DNA of 8,825 bases from an uncultured Selenomonadales bacterium. Lineage in GTDB: Bacteria > Bacillota > Negativicutes > Selenomonadales > Selenomonadaceae. The translations under genes were made by a program, and so were the position numbers. A model generated the notes under the pieces. It saw nothing but the letters and a program-made list of their open reading frames with translations. It ran no database searches and was not told the origin of the DNA. The DNA is taken from NCBI GenBank assembly GCA_946547205.1, contig CAMNPA010000030.1, positions 1 to 8,825 on the forward strand, in the 5' to 3' direction. Shown here piece after piece: positions 6,193-8,825 of this stretch (positions within the stretch are counted from its first letter, which is position 1; each line of letters opens with the position of its first letter).

Positions 6193-6248
6193 AGGAATGA
6201 GGAATGAGGAATTATTTTGCGTCTCTTCATTCCTAATTCCTAATTCCT
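6193..6248. repeat. Heptad-based inverted repeat (3 x AGGAAT / 3 x ATTCCT)
   Basis: Three copies of AGGAAT at 7-base period (6193-6198, 6200-6205, 6207-6212) face three copies of ATTCCT at the same period (6229-6234, 6236-6241, 6243-6248) across a 16-base loop. The sixmers pair exactly, while every seventh position is a mismatch (G opposite A on the plus strand, T opposite C on the minus), so each arm is a small tandem repeat with its own spacer base. It falls in the predicted 5' leader of the second RTX gene, just ahead of its ribosome binding site. There is no T run, so it is not a standard terminator. Confidence 0.85.
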
Positions 6249-6254
6249 AATTAT

Positions 6255-6263
6255 ATTATAGCA
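6255..6263 (-). promoter_or_regulatory. Extended -10 promoter element of the second RTX gene
   Basis: On the minus strand TGCTATAAT: a perfect TATAAT (6255-6260) with the extended TG. The -35 region at 17-base spacing (6278-6283, AAGATT) is poor, as is usual with extended -10 promoters. Transcription would start near 6248, so the heptad inverted repeat would be wholly inside the leader. The plus strand of the same AT box (TATATT/TATTAT, 6252-6259) might serve the divergent glycosyltransferase gene, but without a recognisable -35. Confidence 0.6.
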
Positions 6264-6324
6264 CAGTCGGCGGCGAAAATCTTTTTATGTTGACTTTAGC
6301 CGCGCTTTTGATTATCCTCAATGC

Positions 6325-6330
6325 GGGAGG
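6325..6330 (+). promoter_or_regulatory. Ribosome binding site supporting the TTG start of the glycosyltransferase
   Basis: GGGAGG seven bases before TTG GGC TTG AAG (6338). The alternative ATG at 6287 is preceded by CTTTTT with no Shine-Dalgarno sequence, so the 17 extra residues it would add (a short hydrophobic run) are doubtful. Confidence 0.6.
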
Positions 6331-6337
6331 GAAAGTC

Positions 6338-8521
6338 TTGGGCTTGAAGATAAAAATTTACCGTGCCTTGACGGGAACAACGATAAGAAATTTTGTTCAG
6401 CGCGTCGACAACTTTTGCGCAGAAAATTTGCCGACCTTCCGCAAGAAGATTTTTTTTCCGCTGAAGGCTTGGGCAAAAAGTGCGTTGCTAAAATTTTCAA
6501 TGACGCGCGGAAAAAGTTCCGAGCAGGCTCTTAAACCGTGGAAAGTTTTTTCGCGAGAAAATTTTTCGCCGCTGGTGAGCGTAATCGTCCCAAATTTCAA
6601 TCACGAGCCTTTCCTTCGCGAGAGACTTCAAACAATTTACGCGCAAACTTACAAAAATTTTGAAGTGATTCTGCTGGACGACGCTTCGACCGACTTAAGC
6701 CGCGAGATTCTGCGCGAATTCCAAAATCTTCACGCGGACAAGACACGAGTAATTTTCAACGAGAAAAATTCCGGCAGCGTCTTCAATCAGTGGCGCAAAG
6801 GTCTCGAGGCGGCTCATGGCGATTTGATTTGGATTGCCGAAAGTGACGACTTCAGCGCGGAAAATTTTTTGGCGGAACTGGTGAGTGCCTTTGCCGACGA
6901 CGCGATTCAACTTGCTTTTTGCCGCACGGATTTTTTTCAAGACGGTCAAACGATTTTCACGACCGAACAATATCTTGCCGACTTGCCCGCCTTTGATTGG
7001 AAAAAAAAATTCGCCGTGACTGCCGCCGATTTTGTCGCGCAAGGTTTCGCGATTAAAAATATCATTCCGAACGTGAGCAGCGTTCTTTTCCGTCGCCCGA
7101 AAAATATTCGCGCCGAGATTGCCGAGCTGTGGCAGCAGATGAAACTTTGCGGCGATTGGGCATTTTATCTGGACATCATCAAAGGCGGTTGCGTTTATTA
7201 TTCACCGCACGCCACGAATTTTTATCGCGTCCACAAAAACAGCACGTCGCTTGCCATTCAGCGTGAGCCGCGCTATTTCCATGAACACGAGCTTATTGCC
7301 GAATTTGTCGCGAAAAATTATCGTGTGCCCGCCGAAATTCACGAGGCTCACTTCCAAAAGCTTGAAGAACATTTTTTCGGTTACTATGGCGGCAAAAATT
7401 CCGAGGAGCTTGAAAAACTTTTCGACATGGAAAAAATTCTGTCCGTCGAACGCAAGCCGAATATTTTGATGAGCGTATTCTCGTTGACAATCGGCGGCGG
7501 CGAAACTTTCCCGTTGACGCTTGCCAATGAGTTGAGTCGCAAAGGTTTTGCCGTCACGGTGCTGGATTTTCAGATGGCAGACGATTTGCCCGAAGTGCGC
7601 AGGAAACTCGATGCTACGGTTCCGCTTGTCAAATTGAACAACACCGACGGACTTGCAACGATTGTTGAGCAGTTCAAGATTGACGTGATTCACACGCACC
7701 ATGGCGCGGTTGACGAAGTGACAAGTTACGTTGTGGAAAACATTCCCGAATTGCGCCACGTCGTCACACTTCACGGCATGTACGAGGCAACAGACGAAGA
7801 TTATCTGAAAAAAATTTTGGAGCGCGTGAAAAAATCTGTCAATGCGTTCGTTTACATTGCCGAAAAAAATTTGACGCCGTTCAAGCGAAACAACTTTGGC
7901 AACGAAAAAATTTTCCACAAAATCGGCAACGGACTCGACCTTGAGACGATTAATCCTGTGCCGCGCGCCGAACTCAATATTCCCGCCGATTCTTTTGTTG
8001 CGTGCGTGGTCAGTCGTGCCATTGCGCCAAAAGGTTGGCAGGCGGCGATTGAGGCAGTCAAACTTGCCAATAAAAATTCGCGTCGACGTATCGATTTGAT
8101 TTTGGTCGGTGCGGGCGAAATGTACGACAAATTAAAAGACCACGTGGACGAATTCGTTCACATGGTCGGATTCAAAAGCAACGTTCGAGATTATTTGGCG
8201 ACGGCGGATGTCGGACTTTTGCCCAGCGAATATGCCGGTGAAAGTTTTCCGTTGCTGATTATCGACAGTTTTTTTTCGGGACGCCCGGTCGTCAGCTCAA
8301 ACCTTGGCGAAGTTCCCGCGATGGTTGAGGACGCAGGCATTGTCTTTGATTTGGTCAACGGAAAGGTGCCGATTCACACGCTCGCCGAAATTTTATGCAC
8401 TCTTGCCAACGATCCCATTGCCTACGAAAAAATTCGCAGCCGTGTCGCCGATGTCGCCGAAAAATTTTCAATCGACAGCGTCGCCGAAAAATACATCGCG
8501 ATTTACCAAAATGCGCCGTAA
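6338..8521 (+). CDS. Two-domain glycosyltransferase (GT2 followed by GT4)
   Basis: Probably a cytoplasmic enzyme adding sugars to a surface polysaccharide or glycoprotein; acceptor and sugars unknown. Numbering here is from ATG 6287. Residues 1-94 match no domain I recognise. A GT-A family 2 domain follows (95-310): VSVIVPNFNHEPFLRERL (97-114), LLDDAST (129-135), and IAESDD (183-188) in place of the DxD metal motif. After a helical linker, a GT-B family 4 domain (391-744) shows IGGGETF (402-408), VVTLHGMYE (492-500) and PSEYAGESFPLLIID (646-660). The last motif corresponds to the GT4 EX7E pair but has Asp660 instead of the second Glu. I prefer TTG 6338, which has GGGAGG seven bases upstream (727 residues); ATG 6287 would give 744 residues but lacks a ribosome binding site. 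It is divergent from the RTX gene at 6169 and converges with the S41 gene three bases downstream. Several homopolymer runs lie inside (T8 at 6450, A9 at 7001, T8 at 8269). Confidence 0.88.
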   Translation: MGLKIKIYRALTGTTIRNFVQRVDNFCAENLPTFRKKIFFPLKAWAKSALLKFSMTRGKSSEQALKPWKVFSRENFSPLVSVIVPNFNHEPFLRERLQTIYAQTYKNFEVILLDDASTDLSREILREFQNLHADKTRVIFNEKNSGSVFNQWRKGLEAAHGDLIWIAESDDFSAENFLAELVSAFADDAIQLAFCRTDFFQDGQTIFTTEQYLADLPAFDWKKKFAVTAADFVAQGFAIKNIIPNVSSVLFRRPKNIRAEIAELWQQMKLCGDWAFYLDIIKGGCVYYSPHATNFYRVHKNSTSLAIQREPRYFHEHELIAEFVAKNYRVPAEIHEAHFQKLEEHFFGYYGGKNSEELEKLFDMEKILSVERKPNILMSVFSLTIGGGETFPLTLANELSRKGFAVTVLDFQMADDLPEVRRKLDATVPLVKLNNTDGLATIVEQFKIDVIHTHHGAVDEVTSYVVENIPELRHVVTLHGMYEATDEDYLKKILERVKKSVNAFVYIAEKNLTPFKRNNFGNEKIFHKIGNGLDLETINPVPRAELNIPADSFVACVVSRAIAPKGWQAAIEAVKLANKNSRRRIDLILVGAGEMYDKLKDHVDEFVHMVGFKSNVRDYLATADVGLLPSEYAGESFPLLIIDSFFSGRPVVSSNLGEVPAMVEDAGIVFDLVNGKVPIHTLAEILCTLANDPIAYEKIRSRVADVAEKFSIDSVAEKYIAIYQNAP

Positions 8522-8524
8522 ACT

Positions 8525-8825
8525 TTATTGGGACGCGTCAACCTTCCAAAAATCGTCGTCAAAGAAAATTTTTCCCGCGCTGATTTGGTGCGTCAAAAGT
8601 TCTTTCGCCTTGTTGAGCTGAAGATCGTCCGGCGTGTCCAATTTGAGGTCGTACATTTGATGCGGCGGCGCGGGCGATTTTATTTCAACGTCAGGTTCAA
8701 TGCCGACACCATCAATGCTGCGACCGTTCGGCGTGTAATATCGTGCGATTGTGAGTTTAATGCCGTCGTTGTGCGCCATGGGAATTAACGTTTGCACGGA
8801 GCCTTTGCCGTAAGAAGTTTCGCCG
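8525..8825 (-). CDS. S41 family C-terminal processing peptidase, C-terminal fragment
   Basis: Serine endopeptidase of the CtpA/Prc type that trims or degrades envelope proteins from their C-termini. The last 100 codons are here; the right edge cuts off the signal, PDZ and catalytic-serine regions. The first visible residues, GETSYGKGSVQTLIP, contain the family's catalytic lysine (codon 8804-8806) in the YGKG motif. They are followed by the conserved LTIARYYTPNGRSIDGVGIEPDVEI region, split here as LTIARYYTPNGRSID and GVGIEPDVEI. A tail of about 45 residues, rich in Asp, Lys and Leu, ends in VDASQ. The stop (8525-8527) lies three bases from the stop of the converging glycosyltransferase gene, with no terminator between. 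The family is clear, but the paralogue (CtpA, CtpB or other) cannot be fixed from this part. Confidence 0.92.
   Translation of the reverse strand, partial: GETSYGKGSVQTLIPMAHNDGIKLTIARYYTPNGRSIDGVGIEPDVEIKSPAPPHQMYDLKLDTPDDLQLNKAKELLTHQISAGKIFFDDDFWKVDASQ

Noticed and set aside
6190..6250. CRISPR array
   Set aside because: Units are only 7 bases long with a single spacer base and the two arms are in opposite orientation; no spacers or cas genes.

Overview
The window reads as a piece of the chromosome of a diderm, anaerobic Firmicute. My best guess is a Negativicutes/Selenomonadales relative. The pointers are strong GGAGG-type ribosome binding sites, TTG starts paired with strong Shine-Dalgarno sequences, AAA/AAT/TTT-rich codon use giving frequent runs like AAAATTTT, an S41 protease, RodZ and MtaD housekeeping genes, and two large RTX proteins of the type I secreted kind. 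The lineage is inferred from style and gene content, not from a search.

Layout from left to right: (1) the first 79 codons of polynucleotide phosphorylase (pnp), minus strand, cut by the left edge. (2) After a 162-bp divergent intergenic region, a plus-strand RTX protein with a HExxH zinc-peptidase domain (401-2182). (3) A bidirectional terminator (2204-2241). (4) On the minus strand, rodZ (2255-3049), preceded by an amidohydrolase of the MtaD type (3103-4380). The MtaD reading frame is continuous upstream with a 63-residue ferredoxin-like [4Fe-4S] module (4381-4569). (5) A terminator and a second minus-strand RTX protein, with an alpha-helical N-terminal half (4658-6169). (6) A 168-bp region with an unusual heptad-based inverted repeat and a divergent AT-rich promoter box. 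(7) A plus-strand two-domain glycosyltransferase, GT2 followed by GT4 (about 6338-8521). (8) Three bases later, converging, the C-terminal 100 codons of an S41 C-terminal processing peptidase, cut by the right edge.

Functionally, the two RTX genes look like exported Ca2+-binding proteins: neither has a Sec signal, and both have glycine/aspartate nonapeptide arrays near the C-terminus. They flank a housekeeping pair (mtaD, rodZ) in inverted orientation. No ABC exporter, membrane fusion protein or TolC is present, so any secretion machinery lies elsewhere. The GT2-GT4 enzyme probably builds a surface glycan. rodZ (cell shape) and the S41 peptidase (envelope proteolysis) are envelope genes too, but I see no evidence that these genes form one pathway.

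The most unusual points are the in-frame ferredoxin-MtaD arrangement, with a promoter that would give a leaderless message and a second perfect internal ribosome binding site; the non-serralysin metallopeptidase fused to RTX repeats; and the heptad inverted repeat in the predicted 5' leader of the second RTX gene.
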